The position numbers and the translations under genes are program-made. 61,389 nucleotides of DNA from Porphyrobacter sp. (GTDB lineage: Bacteria; Pseudomonadota; Alphaproteobacteria; Sphingomonadales; Sphingomonadaceae): the NCBI GenBank assembly GCA_027531395.1, contig JAPZRO010000012.1, forward strand, positions 1 through 61,389, read 5' to 3'. Every line of letters starts with the position of its first letter. The stretch's first letter is position 1. A model generated the notes under the pieces. The model searched no databases, was not told the DNA's origin, and worked only from the letters and a program-made list of their open reading frames with translations. This document shows, one piece after another, positions 1-8,906 of the stretch.

Positions 1-215
1 ATTACATCGGGGTGGTGTGCGAGCACCTTAAGGCCTTATTTGCGGGTTCGCGGCCGCGAACCGGCAGACCCCCCGCCCCGCCTCCCCCCCCGGCCACCAA
101 TAGTACCACTATTTTTTGGTGGCCGGGTGGGGAGGCGGGGCGGGAGGTCTGCCGGTTCGCGCCAGCGAACCCGCAAATCAGGCCTTCAGGTGCTCGCACA
201 CGACCGCGATGAAAT
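1..215. repeat. Long imperfect inverted repeat mirroring the 3' end of recQ
   Basis: Two arms of roughly 100 nt, about 1-101 and 110-215, are near-perfect reverse complements with a short centre around 102-110 (AATAGT, ACC, ACTATT). The right arm includes the last codons and stop of recQ. The left arm repeats those codons on the plus strand (reading ...VVCEHLKA) but has TTA where recQ has its TGA stop. The arms differ at around a dozen positions, including the G/C-tract between the coding copy and the loop. The left arm runs off the window start, so the full length is unknown. It could be an inverted duplication, a very large bidirectional terminator, or a fold-back artefact at a contig end. 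Confidence 0.75.
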
Positions 216-1971
216 CCGGCCCCCAGGTCTCCAGCTTCTTCGCCCCGACACCCGCAATCGTGCCGAGTTCGGCGAGCGTCTCGGGGCATTGGTGGGCCAT
301 GTCGCGCAGCACCGAATCATGGAAGATCACATAGGCGGGCAGGCCATGCTCGGCGGCGAGCGCCTTGCGCTTGGCGCGCAGCGCCTCGAACAGCGGATTG
401 CCGACCGGATTGGCGGCCTCTCCGCCGCCCCGCGCGCGGCGGGTGCGACGGGCGCGGGGCGGCGGCTCGGCGATGGTCACCCCGGCCTCACCCTTCAGCA
501 CCGGGCGTGCATCGGGGCCGAGCATCAGCCCGCCATGCTCGGTCGCCGCCAGCATCCCGCGCGCCACCAGCGTGCGCGCCAGCGGGCGCAGCAGCGGGGC
601 CTCGGCGGCGGAAACGATCCCGAACACCGACAGCGCATCGTGCCCGCGCGCGGTGATCCGCTCGTCGCTCTGTCCGGTCAGCACCTTCTCGATATGGCCG
701 ATGCCAAAGCTCTGCCCAGTGCGATAGACTGCCGAGAGCAGCTTGCGCGCCAGCTCGCTGGTGTCGACCACGCGGGGCGGTTCAAGGCAATTGTCGCAAT
801 TGCCGCAGGCATCGGGCGGATGCTCGCCGAAGTGGCGCAGGAGGATCGCGCGGCGGCAGGTCGGTGCCTCCACGAGCGCGGCGAGGGCATTCAGGCGGGC
901 GTTCTCGGCAGGCAGGCGCTCGGGCTCGACCTCGCCGAGCCATTGCCGCGCGCGGGCGAAGTCGCTGACGCCCCAGAACAGATGCGCCTCTGACGGGTCC
1001 CCGTCGCGGCCCGCACGGCCGGTTTCCTGGTAATAGGCCTCGATCGACTTGGGCAGGCCGGCATGAATCACGAAGCGCACGTCGGGCTTGTCGATCCCCA
1101 TCCCGAAAGCAATGGTGGCGACCATCACCATGCTTTCCGACGCGACGAACTCCGCCTGCACGCGGGCGCGACGCTCCGGCTCCAGCCCGGCGTGATAGAA
1201 CGCCGCCTCGCGGCCCGCGCGGGTGATGGCGGCGGCGAGATCCTCGGCCTGCTTGCGGCTCGGGGCGTAGACGATGCCCGCCCCGTCCAACCGCTGGAGC
1301 AGTTCGGTGATCTGGCGCACGCCGTTGTCGCGCGGGGTGATGGCGTAGCGGATGTTGGGCCGGTCGAACCCGGCGACGATCAGGCCCTCGTCGGGAATGC
1401 CGAGCTGTTTGAGGATGTCGGCCCGTGTCGCCTGATCGGCGGTGGCGGTGAGCGCGAGACGCGGGACGTCCGGAAAGCGGTCCAGCACGGGACGCAGCAT
1501 CCGGTAGTCGGGGCGGAAGTCGTGCCCCCATTCGGACACGCAATGCGCCTCGTCGATCGCGAAGAGCGCGATTCGCGTGCGCTCCAGCAGCGCCTGAAAA
1601 CCCGGGGTCGAGGCGCGTTCGGGGGCGACGTAGAGCAAGTCCAGCTCGCCATCGCGCAGGGCCTGCGCCGTTGCAGCATTGTCGCTGTCGGCCGAAGTCA
1701 TCGAGGCTGCGCGGATCCCCGCCGCGCTGGCCGAGCGGATCTGGTCGTGCATCAGCGCGATCAGCGGGGAGATGACGATCGCGGTGCCGGGCCGGGCGAG
1801 CGCGGGGATCTGGTAGCACAGGCTCTTGCCCGCCCCCGTCGGCATCAGCGCCAGCGTGTGTGCGCCCGCCATCACACGCCCGATCACCGCCTCCTGCTGG
1901 CCGCGGAAGGCGGTATAGCCGAAGGTGCGGCGCAGAATGTCGTGCAGTTCGGAACCGAGGGGCGCGTGCAT
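178..1971 (-). CDS. recQ: ATP-dependent DNA helicase RecQ
   Basis: A 597-residue superfamily 2 helicase that unwinds DNA 3'-5' in recombination and fork repair. Visible in order: Walker A TGAGKS at residues 45-50, DEAH at 140-143, helicase motifs continuing through the arginine-rich motif VI (QETGRAGRDG near 315), a RecQ zinc-binding site formed by C372, C389, C392 and C395, a winged-helix RQC region, and a C-terminal HRDC domain from about 525 to the end. Length and domain order match bacterial RecQ. The start at 1971 lies just before the first conserved helix (FGYTAFRGQQ). Its 3' end is inside the inverted repeat at 1-215. The gene stands alone, with the HxlR regulator upstream on the same strand. 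Confidence 0.96.
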   Translation of the reverse strand: MHAPLGSELHDILRRTFGYTAFRGQQEAVIGRVMAGAHTLALMPTGAGKSLCYQIPALARPGTAIVISPLIALMHDQIRSASAAGIRAASMTSADSDNAATAQALRDGELDLLYVAPERASTPGFQALLERTRIALFAIDEAHCVSEWGHDFRPDYRMLRPVLDRFPDVPRLALTATADQATRADILKQLGIPDEGLIVAGFDRPNIRYAITPRDNGVRQITELLQRLDGAGIVYAPSRKQAEDLAAAITRAGREAAFYHAGLEPERRARVQAEFVASESMVMVATIAFGMGIDKPDVRFVIHAGLPKSIEAYYQETGRAGRDGDPSEAHLFWGVSDFARARQWLGEVEPERLPAENARLNALAALVEAPTCRRAILLRHFGEHPPDACGNCDNCLEPPRVVDTSELARKLLSAVYRTGQSFGIGHIEKVLTGQSDERITARGHDALSVFGIVSAAEAPLLRPLARTLVARGMLAATEHGGLMLGPDARPVLKGEAGVTIAEPPPRARRTRRARGGGEAANPVGNPLFEALRAKRKALAAEHGLPAYVIFHDSVLRDMAHQCPETLAELGTIAGVGAKKLETWGPDFIAVVCEHLKA

Positions 1972-2032
1972 GGCGCGGCCCTAGCCCATGCGTCAGGCGG
2001 ATAGCACCCGCGACAGCACCACTATCGACGGA

Positions 2033-2587
2033 TTATCCCGCGGCAGCGGCTTTCGCGGCGGCGAGATCGACCACATCGCCCTTGCCGAGGCCAGTGCCGG
2101 GTGTGGCGATGGTGCCATCAGCGCGATGCCCGAGATTGGCCGGGCGGGTCAGCCACAGGTCCTGCGGACCGAGGATGCGTCCGTCATGCGCGAGGATCGA
2201 GACCGGGCCGATCGGCAGCCGGTCGCGCTCGTCGACCAGCACCGGATCCTCGACCACCTGTTCGCTGCCGTATTTCTGGCCCCACTGGCGCAGCGCCAGC
2301 ATGGCGGGGAGCAGGTCGAGCCCCTTTTCGGTCAGGCGGTATTCGATCTTGCGGCGATCATCGGCGCAGGGTTCGCGCTTGAGGATGCCGTGCTCGACCA
2401 GCTTGGCGAGACGGTTGGAGAGGATGTTGCGGGCGATGCCGAGCTCGCTGAGGAATTCCTCGAAGTGCTTGAGACCGTTGAAACTCGCGCGCAGGATCAT
2501 GAACGACCAGCGTTCCCCCATCACCTCGAGCGCCTGGGGCAGGCCGCATTCGATCAGGTCCTTCAGCGGTTCTCTCAACTCACCCAT
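2033..2587 (-). CDS. HxlR family winged-helix transcriptional regulator
   Basis: A 184-residue protein whose first 100 residues carry the HxlR/MarR-like winged helix: the GERWSF motif near residue 24, the recognition region with RNILSNRL near 54, and the wing with CADDRRKIEYRLTEKG. The remaining 80 residues form a C-terminal extension beyond the usual 110-130 residue family length, ending in an Ala-rich tail. Members bind DNA as dimers and often repress a divergent neighbour. Here the gene diverges from the small secreted protein at 2796, with a large dyad-symmetric sequence between them. The effector is not predictable. Confidence 0.85.
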   Translation of the reverse strand: MGELREPLKDLIECGLPQALEVMGERWSFMILRASFNGLKHFEEFLSELGIARNILSNRLAKLVEHGILKREPCADDRRKIEYRLTEKGLDLLPAMLALRQWGQKYGSEQVVEDPVLVDERDRLPIGPVSILAHDGRILGPQDLWLTRPANLGHRADGTIATPGTGLGKGDVVDLAAAKAAAAG

Positions 2588-2660
2588 ACTTACAGTCCCT
2601 TCCCCTTCCGGGGTGATGTGTAACCGCTTTTTCGGGCAGTCACAAAAAAATTTCAGTTTT

Positions 2661-2706
2661 CAGTTGCAACTCGCAACCTAGATGGTTAGGTAGCGAATAG
2701 CAACTG
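2661..2706. promoter_or_regulatory. 46-bp dyad operator in the HxlR / CC_3452 divergent region
   Basis: CAGTTGC at 2661-2667 and GCAACTG at 2700-2706 are exact inverted repeats. ACCTA at 2676-2680 and TAGGT at 2687-2691 are also exact inverted repeats. Both pairs share one centre at 2683.5, and 5 of the 8 intervening position pairs also match. The element lies between divergent genes in an A/T-rich stretch, as expected of an operator for the dimeric HxlR protein encoded alongside. Which regulator binds is inferred. Confidence 0.55.
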
Positions 2707-2795
2707 GTTTCGAATCGAAATGTTGCGTTGCAAAATGAGATAACAGAGACCACAGGGCCAGCGCCCCGAAAGACAACAAGGCAAAGGATAAAGCG

Positions 2796-3140
2796 ATGAC
2801 GAACACCCTCTCCCTCCCCCGCACCGGCAAGCTCGCGATTCTGGCCTCGGCCGTGCTCTACACCGCCATGACCTTCGGCGTGGCCACCTCGACCACCCCC
2901 GCCAACGCCGCTGGCGGTGCCTATTACAGCGCCACGCTCGCCGCTCCGGCGGGTGATGCGACCGCGGTTGCCGGCGGCGTCGCCTGGACCTGCGAAGGCA
3001 CCACCTGCGTCGCCAACAAGGCGAGCGCCCGTCCGCTGCGCATCTGCCGCGGCCTGAACCGCAAGTTCGGCGAAGTCGCCGCCTTCAAGGTCGATGGCGA
3101 AGAACTGGCCGCCGAAGAACTGGCCAAGTGCAACGCCTGA
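2796..3140 (+). CDS. Small secreted CC_3452-type protein
   Basis: A 114-residue protein with a signal peptide: basic start, hydrophobic stretch at about residues 13-35, and a cleavage-like ANAAG. The mature part has two cysteines bracketing CEGTTC, then a third in RICRGL and a fourth near the C-terminus (AKCNA). The pattern of YYSATLA, WTCEGTTC, a Cys in the next helix and LAKCN at the end is that of the CC_3452 family, small exported proteins of unknown function in alphaproteobacteria. A GGA-containing ribosome site precedes the ATG. It is probably controlled with the divergent HxlR gene and is followed by a clear terminator. Confidence 0.8.
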   Translation: MTNTLSLPRTGKLAILASAVLYTAMTFGVATSTTPANAAGGAYYSATLAAPAGDATAVAGGVAWTCEGTTCVANKASARPLRICRGLNRKFGEVAAFKVDGEELAAEELAKCNA

Positions 3141-3219
3141 TTTCGGCCTGACACGAAGTCCCCCGCCCCGTCCGGCAGCCTCTCCAGCCGGACCGGGCTC
3201 TCAGCCCCCGGAACGCCGT

Positions 3220-3258
3220 CCCCCGACGCTGCGCTCCGGGGGTTTGTTTTTTGTTTTT
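3220..3258 (+). terminator. Rho-independent terminator after the CC_3452-type gene
   Basis: CCCCCG at 3220-3225 pairs with CGGGGG at 3237-3242, and is followed at once by a T-rich tract at 3243-3258. This is a classic intrinsic terminator reading rightwards, 80 nt after the stop codon. Confidence 0.8.
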
Positions 3259-3358
3259 CGCACCCGCCTCCGCGGGTGCGTCCTCGGCGCTGTTCCTGCC
3301 GCTGCGCGGCAGGGCGCCTGCGGCTCGGCCGCGTGGCCTCGCGGACCCTACGGGTCCG
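3259..3358. repeat. Ladder of three perfect hairpins between convergent genes
   Basis: Three perfect stems follow the terminator: CGCACCCG/CGGGTGCG (3259-3266 with 3273-3280), CCTGCCGC/GCGGCAGG (3295-3302 with 3306-3313) and CGGACCC/GGGTCCG (3342-3348 with 3352-3358). Nothing coding is apparent. It may be a REP-like intergenic element or an extended bidirectional terminator. Occurrence elsewhere in the genome cannot be judged from this window. Confidence 0.5.
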
Positions 3359-3385
3359 GTATTAGTGCCCTACAGAAAGCCAGGA

Positions 3386-3988
3386 CTAGAGCAGCCCTGC
3401 CTTGGCCAGCGCCGCCTCCAGCCCGGCCGCGTCGGTGAACAGGTGCGCGGTCCAGCCGCGTGCCTCGGCGGCAGCGATGTTGGCGGGGTTGTCGTCGGTG
3501 AAGAACAGCTGCGCTCCGGCGCGGCGGCTGCGCGCCTCGACGATCTCGTAGATCCGCCGCTCGGGCTTGGCGACCTTCTCGACGCCCGACACGATGATAT
3601 CCTCGAAGTGATCAAAGATCGGCTGGGTCGGGCGGAACGCCTCCCAGAACTCGTCGCCGAAATTGGTCAGACAGAACAGCGGCACGCCCGCCGCCGCCAG
3701 CCGCTCGACGATGTCATGCGAACCCTCGACCGGGCCCGGCACGGTTTCGTTGAAGCGCGTGGCATAGGCGCGGATATGGGCCTCGTATTGCGGGAAGAGC
3801 GCGATGCGTTCGGGCACCATGTCCGCCAGCGCTCGGCCGCGGTCATGTTCGAAATGCCATTCCTCGGTCACGACATTGGCGAGGAACCATTCGAGCTCCT
3901 CGGAATCGTCGATCAGCTTTCCGAACAGCGCGCCGAGCTGCCACTGGAACAGCACCCGCCCGACATCGAACACCACCGCCGTCTGCAC
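3386..3988 (-). CDS. HAD family hydrolase (YihX-like phosphatase)
   Basis: A 200-residue haloacid dehalogenase-superfamily protein. Motif I is VVFDVGRV at residues 5-12, with the nucleophile Asp8. The usual second Asp is Gly, as is common in the YihX-type branch, where the motif reads FDLGNV. Motif II is LTNFG near residue 110, motif III uses KPERRIY near 143, and motif IV is FFTDDNPANI near 165. Size fits small-molecule phosphatases acting on sugar or nucleotide phosphates. The true substrate is not visible. It is convergent with the CC_3452-type gene. Confidence 0.85.
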   Translation of the reverse strand: MQTAVVFDVGRVLFQWQLGALFGKLIDDSEELEWFLANVVTEEWHFEHDRGRALADMVPERIALFPQYEAHIRAYATRFNETVPGPVEGSHDIVERLAAAGVPLFCLTNFGDEFWEAFRPTQPIFDHFEDIIVSGVEKVAKPERRIYEIVEARSRRAGAQLFFTDDNPANIAAAEARGWTAHLFTDAAGLEAALAKAGLL

Positions 3989-4080
3989 GCGTCACGCTCC
4001 TCAAATGATTTCGGCCCGCACTCCGGCAAGGAGGCGGGCCGTCAATTCATCAGCCACCCATCCCGGGCAGCCGCGCCGGA

Positions 4081-4206
4081 TCAGCCCTGGCGGGCCTTGA
4101 AGCGACGGTTGGTCTTGTTGATCACGTAGGTGCGGCCGCGGCGACGGATCACGCGGTTGTCGCGGTGGCGGCCCTTCAGCGACTTGAGGCTGTTGACGAT
4201 CTTCAT
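4081..4206 (-). CDS. rpmJ: 50S ribosomal protein L36
   Basis: A 41-residue basic protein starting [14 protein letters not shown] and ending FKARQG, matching the cysteine-free (zinc-independent) L36 form found in many alphaproteobacteria. The reading frame is open further upstream, but the family start and the GGA site upstream on the minus strand favour the ATG at 4206. It is a component of the large subunit near the peptidyl transferase region. It lies alone between galE and the HAD gene. Confidence 0.95.
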   Translation of the reverse strand: MKIVNSLKSLKGRHRDNRVIRRRGRTYVINKTNRRFKARQG

Positions 4207-4312
4207 GGCGCTTTTTCCAAAAGAGAAGCGCGCCGGAATTGGTCCGACGCGCGGAAATTGAAGGGTGCCGTTAGCGATGCTGCGGGCGAACGTCAATGCG
4301 AGTCTGGCCGGA

Positions 4313-5332
4313 TTACCCTCTCAGACCGGCCAGTTTTCGCTCCCAGGCCAGCGCATGGGCGATGATCGTGTCGAGATCGGCGTGCCGGGGCTCCCAGCCG
4401 AGCGTTTCGCGCAGGGTCCGCGAATCGGCGATCAGCGAATCGGGATCGCCCGCGCGGCGGCCCTCGATGCGGCGCACCAGCTTGCGATTCGTCACCCGGT
4501 CGACCGCGTCGAGCACCTCGCTCACCGAGAAGCCCCGGCCATAGCCGCAGTTCATGGTGAGCGAGCGTGAGGGCTCGGCCATCAGCGCCTCCAGCGTCAG
4601 CACATGCGCCGCGGCCAGATCGCTGACATGGATGTAGTCGCGCACCCCGGTGCCGTCGGGCGTGGCATAGTCGGTGCCGAACACGCTGACCGATTCGCGC
4701 AGGCCCAGCGCCGCCTCGATCGCCACTTTGATGAGATGCGTCGCGCCCGCCGTCGATTGCCCGCTGCGCGCGAGCGGATCGGCGCCCGCGACATTGAAAT
4801 AGCGCAGCACGCCGAAGTTGAGCGGATGGGCAGCGGCAACGTCGGCGAGCATCTGCTCGGTCATAAGCTTCGACCAGCCATAGGGATTGATCGGCCGCTG
4901 CGGGGTGTCCTCGCTCACCGCGCTGACATCAGGAATGCCGTAGGTCGCTGCGGTCGATGAGAAGATGAAGTGCGGAACCCTCGCCTCGACCGCAGCGGCA
5001 ATCAGCGCGCGGCTCTTGGCGGTGTTGTTGTGATAATATTTGAGCGGATCGGCGACACTCTCGGGCACCACCACCGATCCGGCGAAGTGCATGATCGCCC
5101 CGCGCCCCGCCCCCATTCCCTGCTCGGCGAAGATCCGTGCCAGCAGCGCGGCGTCGGCAATGTCGCCCTCGTAGAAAGGCACGCCCTCGGGCACGGCGAA
5201 GCGGAAGCCGGTCACCAGATTGTCGATCACCGCCACCGGCCAGCCGGCATCGCGCAGCGCCAACACCGCGTGGCTGCCGATATAGCCCGCACCGCCGGTC
5301 ACGAGCACGCAAGGTTTGCTGAAGGATGTCAT
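4313..5332 (-). CDS. galE: UDP-glucose 4-epimerase
   Basis: A 339-residue extended short-chain dehydrogenase. It has the NAD-binding [10 protein letters not shown] at residues 12-21, a catalytic SSTAATYG region with the Ser/Thr near 125, and the YGWSK motif (Tyr-x3-Lys) near 152. The C-terminal substrate domain contains [14 protein letters not shown] and the [10 protein letters not shown] signature of GalE. It interconverts UDP-glucose and UDP-galactose for polysaccharide synthesis. Length is typical. It is not next to a galactose catabolic operon, so a biosynthetic role is more likely. Confidence 0.95.
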   Translation of the reverse strand: MTSFSKPCVLVTGGAGYIGSHAVLALRDAGWPVAVIDNLVTGFRFAVPEGVPFYEGDIADAALLARIFAEQGMGAGRGAIMHFAGSVVVPESVADPLKYYHNNTAKSRALIAAAVEARVPHFIFSSTAATYGIPDVSAVSEDTPQRPINPYGWSKLMTEQMLADVAAAHPLNFGVLRYFNVAGADPLARSGQSTAGATHLIKVAIEAALGLRESVSVFGTDYATPDGTGVRDYIHVSDLAAAHVLTLEALMAEPSRSLTMNCGYGRGFSVSEVLDAVDRVTNRKLVRRIEGRRAGDPDSLIADSRTLRETLGWEPRHADLDTIIAHALAWERKLAGLRG

Positions 5333-5450
5333 GGGACGCGCCTTAGCACGCAGATCGTTTGGAAAGCGTCAACCATATGCGGGCCAAAGCGGCTCTGTGC
5401 ACACCGCCGCGCGGGCGGTATAAGCGGCAGACCACGAAAGGAAATCCGTC

Positions 5451-6083
5451 ATGCGCACCACTCGCCTGCTTGCTCCTGTCACGGTCGTCGCGGCGCTGGC
5501 GCTATCGGCCTGCGCGACCACGCCCTATACCGGCCCGGTCGAAGTCACCCGCTTTGTCGCCGATCAGCCGGCGGGGCTGGGGCAAGGGACCATCGCGATC
5601 GCCTTCCCTGACGAGATGGGCAACATGGCCGCGCGCTCGGCCTTTGCCAGCGCGGTCAGCGCGGAGCTGACGCGGCTCGGCTACACAGTGGTGCCCGAAG
5701 GCACCCCTGCCGGGCAGACCGCCGCGATCCGCACCACCCGCAATGCCGTCGCCGCCGCCGACCAGAGCCGTCCCGGCCCGGTGAGCGTCGGGGTCGGCGG
5801 ATCGACCGGCAGCTATGGCTCGGGCCTCGGCATGGGGGTCGGCATCAACCTCGGCGGCGGGCGCGAGAGCCCGAGCGTCATGACCGATCTCGCCGTGCGC
5901 ATCACCCGCGCCGACGGCACCACCCTGTGGGAAGGCCGCGCGCAGATCGCCACCGGGGTGAAATCCCCCTACTCGCAGACCTCCACCAGCGCAAAGACGC
6001 TGGCGGCGGGCTTGTTCAGGGACTTCCCGGGTGGCAATGGCGAGACCGTGACGATCAGCGTCAAGAAGCTCCAAGGAAACTGA
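5451..6083 (+). CDS. DUF4136-like lipoprotein
   Basis: A 210-residue protein with a lipoprotein signal: a hydrophobic segment at residues 8-18 ending LSAC, the lipobox, with Cys at about 21. The mature part resembles DUF4136 proteins: an N-terminal strand (VTRF), a segment predicting the TLWEGRA strand typical of the family, and a central Gly-rich region with Gly-Ser repeats near residues 115-140. It is probably anchored in the outer membrane. Its TGA overlaps the ATG of the downstream carboxypeptidase by one base, so the two are translationally coupled. Function unknown. Confidence 0.75.
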   Translation: MRTTRLLAPVTVVAALALSACATTPYTGPVEVTRFVADQPAGLGQGTIAIAFPDEMGNMAARSAFASAVSAELTRLGYTVVPEGTPAGQTAAIRTTRNAVAAADQSRPGPVSVGVGGSTGSYGSGLGMGVGINLGGGRESPSVMTDLAVRITRADGTTLWEGRAQIATGVKSPYSQTSTSAKTLAAGLFRDFPGGNGETVTISVKKLQGN

Positions 6084-7222
6084 TGACCTCCCTTTCCATC
6101 GATGCCGGGTTCGACAGCGGCAATATCGAAGTGCTGTCGATCGACGGCCGAACCGCCCGCCTCGCGATCCGCCGCGACAATGAATCCGAGTTCTTCCAGT
6201 GGTTCCACTTCCGCGTCGCCGCCAAGGCGGGCGAGGAAGTCGTGCTCAAGCTCACCGGCCTCAACGCCAGCGCCTATCCGGGCGGCTGGCCGGACTACAA
6301 TGCCTGCGTCACGGAAGACCGCGAATACTGGACGCGCGCGGCGAGCACCTTCGACAAGGACGAGGACGGCGGCACGCTGACGATCCGCTATCTGCCGGCG
6401 GGCGACCTGTTCTGGTGCGCCTATTTCGCGCCCTACTCGATGGAGCGGCACCACGATCTTATCGCCGATGCGGCCTCCTGCGAGGGCGTGGACTATGCCC
6501 GGCTCGGCACCACGATTGACGGCCAGCCGATCGACTGCCTCGAGATGGGCGAAGGCCCGACGCAGGTGTGGCTCTATGCCCGCCAGCACCCGGGCGAGAC
6601 CCAGGCCGAGTGGTGGATGGAGGGCGCGCTCGAGTGCCTGACCGATCCCGCCGATCCGGTGGCGCGCGCGTTGCGGGCGAAGTGCCGCATCCATGTCGTG
6701 CCCAATTGCAACCCCGATGGTTCGCGCCGTGGGCATCTTCGAACCAATGCGGTTGGCACCAATCTCAACCGCGAATGGGCCACTCCGACCCCGGAAAAGT
6801 CGCCCGAGGTGCTCGCGATCCGTAACCGGATGGACGAAACCGGCGTCGACTTCGCGATGGATGTCCATGCCGACGAGGCCATCCCGGCGGTGTTCCTCGC
6901 CGGGTTCGAAGGCATCCCTTCATGGAAGATCGAGCAGGGCGAGGGCTATTACCGCTACGAGCGCATCCTCGATCGCCGCACGCCTGATTTCCAGACCAAG
7001 CTCGGCTACCCCAAAGCCGCTGCGGGCAAGGCCAACCTCTCTATGAGCACCAACCAGCTCGCCGAACGCTTCGGCGCGGTCGCGATGACACTGGAGATGC
7101 CCTACAAGGACCTGGCCGACTTCCCCGAGCCCGAACAGGGCTGGTCGCCGGAGCGCTGCAAGCTCTTGGGCCGCGAATGTCTGGCGGCGCTGGTCGAGTG
7201 GCTTGAAGGCCGCGACGGCTAG
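6083..7222 (+). CDS. M14 family zinc carboxypeptidase (cytosolic type)
   Basis: A 379-residue protein with an N-terminal beta-sandwich domain of about 120 residues followed by an M14 peptidase domain. Zinc ligands are in HPGE (His and Glu near 168 and 171) and in DVHADE (His near 261). NPDGS and NLNRE supply substrate-binding residues, and the catalytic Glu is in LEMPYKD near 338. This architecture is that of the cytosolic carboxypeptidase-like M14 family; no signal peptide is visible. The start at 6083 is chosen because AAGGAA precedes it and because it overlaps the lipoprotein stop. Substrate unknown. Confidence 0.88.
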   Translation: MTSLSIDAGFDSGNIEVLSIDGRTARLAIRRDNESEFFQWFHFRVAAKAGEEVVLKLTGLNASAYPGGWPDYNACVTEDREYWTRAASTFDKDEDGGTLTIRYLPAGDLFWCAYFAPYSMERHHDLIADAASCEGVDYARLGTTIDGQPIDCLEMGEGPTQVWLYARQHPGETQAEWWMEGALECLTDPADPVARALRAKCRIHVVPNCNPDGSRRGHLRTNAVGTNLNREWATPTPEKSPEVLAIRNRMDETGVDFAMDVHADEAIPAVFLAGFEGIPSWKIEQGEGYYRYERILDRRTPDFQTKLGYPKAAAGKANLSMSTNQLAERFGAVAMTLEMPYKDLADFPEPEQGWSPERCKLLGRECLAALVEWLEGRDG

Positions 7223-7644
7223 GCCAGATGCGAAGGGCCGAAGGCGTGCGGCAGCAGCGCGGATAGCGTCACGCGCCGCACGTCATCCTTGCTGACGCAC
7301 AGCACCAGCGGATCTGTGCCGCCCAGCGCGGCGACTTCGTTCAATACTTGGCGGCAACGTCCGCAGGGCGTGATCGGCTCCTTGTCGGCCTTGAGGCCCA
7401 CCACCGCGACCGCGACCAATCCGCCGCGCCGCCCTTCGCCCAAGGCCTTGGCGACCGCCACGGTCTCGGCGCACAGGGCAAGGCCGTAGCTCGCGTTCTC
7501 GACATTGCAGCCGGTGATCACCGCGCCGTCATCGAACAGCAGGGCCGCGCCCACCGGATAGTCGGAATAGGGGGCATAGGCCTGGCCCGCAGCGGCGAAA
7601 GCGGCGTCGATCAGGGCCTGCTCACCTGCGGAATCGAGGCTCAT
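7219..7644 (-). CDS. cdd: Cytidine deaminase
   Basis: A 141-residue homotetrameric-type cytidine deaminase, converting cytidine and deoxycytidine to uridines in pyrimidine salvage. Zinc and catalytic motifs are visible: CNVENASYG, then CAET (Cys ligand plus catalytic Glu), then PCGRCRQ with the other two Cys ligands. The start at 7644 is chosen by family length and because ATGA overlaps the stop of the GH25-like gene upstream. It ends convergently, overlapping the carboxypeptidase by 4 nt. Confidence 0.93.
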   Translation of the reverse strand: MSLDSAGEQALIDAAFAAAGQAYAPYSDYPVGAALLFDDGAVITGCNVENASYGLALCAETVAVAKALGEGRRGGLVAVAVVGLKADKEPITPCGRCRQVLNEVAALGGTDPLVLCVSKDDVRRVTLSALLPHAFGPSHLA

Positions 7645-8354
7645 TTCTGCACCACCACCCATTCGATCGGCTCCTCGCTCGCCGCGGTCACCAGCGCGGA
7701 ATTGGCACTCCATAGCAGCCAAGGACGCCCGGCATAATCCGGCCTTGCGCGGTCGCGCATCAGCCACAGGTCGCGGCTGAGCGCGGTGGCGGTGTTGTGG
7801 CGCGCCTCGAAGGCGGGCGAGAGCTTGAGAATCACCGCCGCGCCGCTGTGCATCTCGATCTGGTTGATCAGCGTCATCAGCTCGCTTTCCACTGCCGCAT
7901 CGCTAACCGCCGGATTGCAGCCGTCCGCCAGCCGCATCAGCCCGATCGCGGGCGGCAGCAGGCGCGAATCGCGCGGCACCATCTGCGCGAACAGCCCGCT
8001 CTGCCGGTCGGCCGGCAAGCAGGGATCGAATTCAAGCACCACCCCGACTTCAAGCCCGGCCGCCCGCGCTCTGGCGAAGCGGTCGGCAAAGGCCACCGAC
8101 GAAGTGTCGGACACCAGCGGTAGATAGACAAAGCGCGCACCGATCGCCTTCAAGGTCTCGAACTTGACCGCGCCGCTCCCTTCCGGAGCCACCGCGCCCT
8201 GTTCGGGATAGAGCGTCTCGTCCGGACGCCACTCGCGCATGTCCCACCACAGCCAGGCCGCGAAGGCGAGACCCACCAGCACTGCCAGCGCGACCAGGCG
8301 CAGCAGCCATCGACGGGCGCCCTTGCGCCCCGCATTCCTGCGACCCTTGGCCAT
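7641..8354 (-). CDS. Membrane-anchored GH25-like protein, catalytic residues apparently lost
   Basis: A 237-residue protein with a basic start and one transmembrane helix at about residues 16-36, followed by a periplasmic domain resembling GH25 lysozymes (FVYLPL strand, ARAAGLEVG helix, a FDPC segment, PWLLWS near the end). In active GH25 enzymes the segment following the Pro-rich strand carries an Asp-x-Glu pair. Here the corresponding stretch reads PPAIGLMRL with no acids. The protein may therefore be a non-catalytic peptidoglycan-binding relative. It is translationally coupled to cdd downstream. Confidence 0.7.
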   Translation of the reverse strand: MAKGRRNAGRKGARRWLLRLVALAVLVGLAFAAWLWWDMREWRPDETLYPEQGAVAPEGSGAVKFETLKAIGARFVYLPLVSDTSSVAFADRFARARAAGLEVGVVLEFDPCLPADRQSGLFAQMVPRDSRLLPPAIGLMRLADGCNPAVSDAAVESELMTLINQIEMHSGAAVILKLSPAFEARHNTATALSRDLWLMRDRARPDYAGRPWLLWSANSALVTAASEEPIEWVVVQK

Positions 8355-8372
8355 GCGCCCCTTGTTCTTGCC

Positions 8373-8906
8373 TCAGCCCTTGATGTGCAGCACGCAGATC
8401 AGCGTGAACAGCCGCCGCGCGGTGGCGAAGTCGGTGTCGACCTTGCCTTCGAGCCGTTCGAGCAGCAGCTCGGCGGCATTGTTGTGGATGCCGCGGCGCG
8501 CCATGTCGATCGTCTCGATCTCGGCCGGCGTCGCCTTGCGGATCGCCTGATAATAAGAGTCGCAGATCGCGAAATACTCGCGGATCGGGCGGCGGAAACG
8601 GGCCATGCCGATCAGCAGGGTTTCGAGCAGTTGCCCGCCCTCGTCGCTGATATCCATCGCCAGCCGCCCGTCATTGACCGACAGGTGCAGGTGATAGGGC
8701 CCCTTCGCCCCGCGCTCGGCGCTGCGCAGCGGCTTGAAGGTGTTTTCCTCGATCAGATCGTAGATCGCGACCCGGCGCTCCTGCTCGACATCGGCATTGC
8801 GCCACAGGATCGTCGCCTCGTCGAGCGTGATCTGGGCAATGCGATAGGCGCCCGGGCCACCGGCGGCGGGCGAAATCGGCAGGGAATCGGGCGGCGTATC
8901 GGCCAT
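8373..8906 (-). CDS. UPF0262 family protein
   Basis: A 177-residue protein matching the conserved alphaproteobacterial UPF0262 family. Characteristic stretches include YRIAQITLDE, ERRVAIYDLIEENTF, GPYHLHLSV, the RPIREYFAICDSYY block and a C-terminal RRLFTLICVLH. The function is unknown. The first 20 residues are Pro/Ser rich and poorly conserved, so the exact start is less certain. The last gene upstream on this strand before dnaB reads away; the 137 nt to dnaB form a divergent promoter region. Confidence 0.9.
   Translation of the reverse strand: MADTPPDSLPISPAAGGPGAYRIAQITLDEATILWRNADVEQERRVAIYDLIEENTFKPLRSAERGAKGPYHLHLSVNDGRLAMDISDEGGQLLETLLIGMARFRRPIREYFAICDSYYQAIRKATPAEIETIDMARRGIHNNAAELLLERLEGKVDTDFATARRLFTLICVLHIKG

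Noticed and set aside
1..212. Small open frames in the first 200 nt, including one encoding a copy of the RecQ tail
   Set aside because: They exist only because the inverted repeat mirrors recQ; no start site or domain supports a gene within the window.
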